Of a DNA stretch of 24,491 nt, positions 23,951-24,491 are shown piece after piece; position 1 is the stretch's first letter; each line of letters starts with the position of its first letter. This DNA comes from CAIWXH01 sp964555675 (GTDB taxonomy: Bacteria > Chloroflexota > Chloroflexia > Chloroflexales > Chloroflexaceae). The stretch spans positions 1 to 24,491 of the forward strand of contig CAZKTU010000082.1 in assembly GCA_964555675.1 (NCBI GenBank), given 5' to 3'. Made by a program: the position numbers and the translations under genes. Under the pieces are notes generated by a model. The model searched no databases and was not told the DNA's origin. It saw only the letters and a list, made by a program, of their open reading frames with translations.

Positions 23951-23959
23951 ATGATAGCA
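23951..23959 (-). promoter_or_regulatory. Extended -10-like promoter for the glcDE operon
   Basis: TGCTATCAT on the minus strand (one mismatch to TATAAT, with TGn extension) lies about 35 bases before the GTG at 23916. It is divergent from the glycosyltransferase promoter 30 bases away. Confidence 0.55.
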
Positions 23960-23988
23960 TACCTGCCCCGACCCTGCCCCGAGACCTG

Positions 23989-23997
23989 TGCTATAAT
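23989..23997 (+). promoter_or_regulatory. Extended -10 promoter for the GT2 gene
   Basis: TGCTATAAT, a perfect -10 with TGn extension and no clear -35, lies about 50 bases before the ATG at 24047. Confidence 0.65.
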
Positions 23998-24046
23998 CGC
24001 CCCCGGGCGTCGCCAGGGCGCCCCCGCGAGCAAGGAAGCGACGGAC

Positions 24047-24491
24047 ATGGCCGCACGGCCCAGCATTACGGCGTTCTTCCCGGCGTACAACGATGCCGGC
24101 ACGATCGGCAGCATGGTGGTCAGCGTCATCGAGACCCTCGAGGAGATCACCGACGACTATGAGGTGATCGTGGTCGAGAATGGCAGCACCGACTACACCG
24201 TGCAGGTGCTGGAGTCGTTGGCCGAGCACTATGAGAAGCTGCGCGTGATGACCCACCGTACGCCCCTGGGCTACGGCGGGGCGCTGCGGGTCGGCTTCGC
24301 CAGCGCCACCAAGGACCTGATCTTCTACACCGACGGCGACGCCCAGTACGACCCGCGCGAGCTGAAGCTGCTGCTGCCGGCCCTGCGCGACGACATCGAC
24401 GTGGTCAACGGCTGGAAGATCGACCGCTCGGACCCGCTGCACCGCAAGATCATCGGGCGGGTCTACCACCACACGGTCAAGCTGCTCTTCG
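24047..24491 (+). CDS. Glycosyltransferase family 2, N-terminal part (runs off right edge)
   Basis: The visible 148 residues form a GT-A Rossmann-like domain: SITAFFPAYNDAGTIGSMV (6-24), VIVVENGSTDYTVQVLE (40-56, where VENGSTD replaces the more usual VDDGSTD), GYGGALRVGFASATKDLIFYTDGDAQYDP (75-103), with the nucleotide-sugar/metal DxD in TDGD (95-98). This resembles dolichyl-phosphate-mannose synthase and ArnC-type polyprenyl-phosphate glycosyltransferases. The ATG at 24047 has AAGGA upstream and its own promoter. Any C-terminal membrane segments would lie beyond the window. The acceptor is inferred to be a polyprenyl phosphate. Confidence 0.9.
   Translation, partial: MAARPSITAFFPAYNDAGTIGSMVVSVIETLEEITDDYEVIVVENGSTDYTVQVLESLAEHYEKLRVMTHRTPLGYGGALRVGFASATKDLIFYTDGDAQYDPRELKLLLPALRDDIDVVNGWKIDRSDPLHRKIIGRVYHHTVKLLF

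Noticed and set aside
22549..24162. 537-codon plus-strand frame opposite glcD
   Set aside because: It crosses a divergent promoter region and the start of the GT2 gene, and shows only antisense-type composition.

Overview
This window is GC-rich, roughly two-thirds or more G+C by eye, and densely packed with bacterial protein genes. The gene mix fits a Chloroflexota-like bacterium: glycolate oxidase subunits, a PDZ/radical SAM/DUF512 protein, an HD-GYP phosphodiesterase, a long phosphoglycerate mutase, and GT-C, GT4 and O-antigen-ligase genes. The recurrent TGnTATAAT promoters would also fit. The taxonomic call is an inference from gene content, not from a marker gene. I saw no rRNA, tRNA, CRISPR array or transposase.

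Region 1 (1-13329, all minus strand) looks like one long operon of eleven genes read from right to left. A near-consensus promoter at 13301-13329 is followed by an O-antigen-ligase-like polymerase, a GT4 glycosyltransferase, a PF14907-type nucleotidyltransferase, two more GT4 glycosyltransferases, a metallo-beta-lactamase-fold hydrolase, a SAM methyltransferase, an HprK-like P-loop kinase, a DUF2142 membrane glycosyltransferase-like protein, and two paralogous cobalamin-binding radical SAM enzymes. The second of these runs off the left edge. Most junctions are ATGA/GTGA overlaps or gaps under 25 bases, and the largest gap is 69. The set suggests assembly and export of a surface glycan or glycolipid with unusual decorations. 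It carries the HprK-like/nucleotidyltransferase pair known from some exopolysaccharide and peptide-modification clusters, but without the PqqD or asparagine-synthase-like partners in view. This is the most interesting part of the window.

Region 2 (13330-16856, plus strand) is divergent from region 1. It holds a PDZ/radical SAM/DUF512 protein with an unusual repeat-containing linker, a strong hairpin, and a GAF-GAF-HD-GYP signalling protein. The latter converges on recJ with only three bases between the stop codons.

Region 3 (16860-23997, minus strand) carries housekeeping and metabolic genes: recJ, gpmI (with its own promoter and terminator hairpin), a small two-helix membrane protein, and an operon of a small membrane protein plus glcD and glcE. 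No glcF is present. At the right edge a divergent promoter drives a truncated GT2 glycosyltransferase on the plus strand.

No stretch over 300 bases lacks a gene. The longest gap is about 213 bases (13274-13486), a divergent promoter region. Many long antisense reading frames exist but are by-products of GC-rich codon usage and are not annotated.
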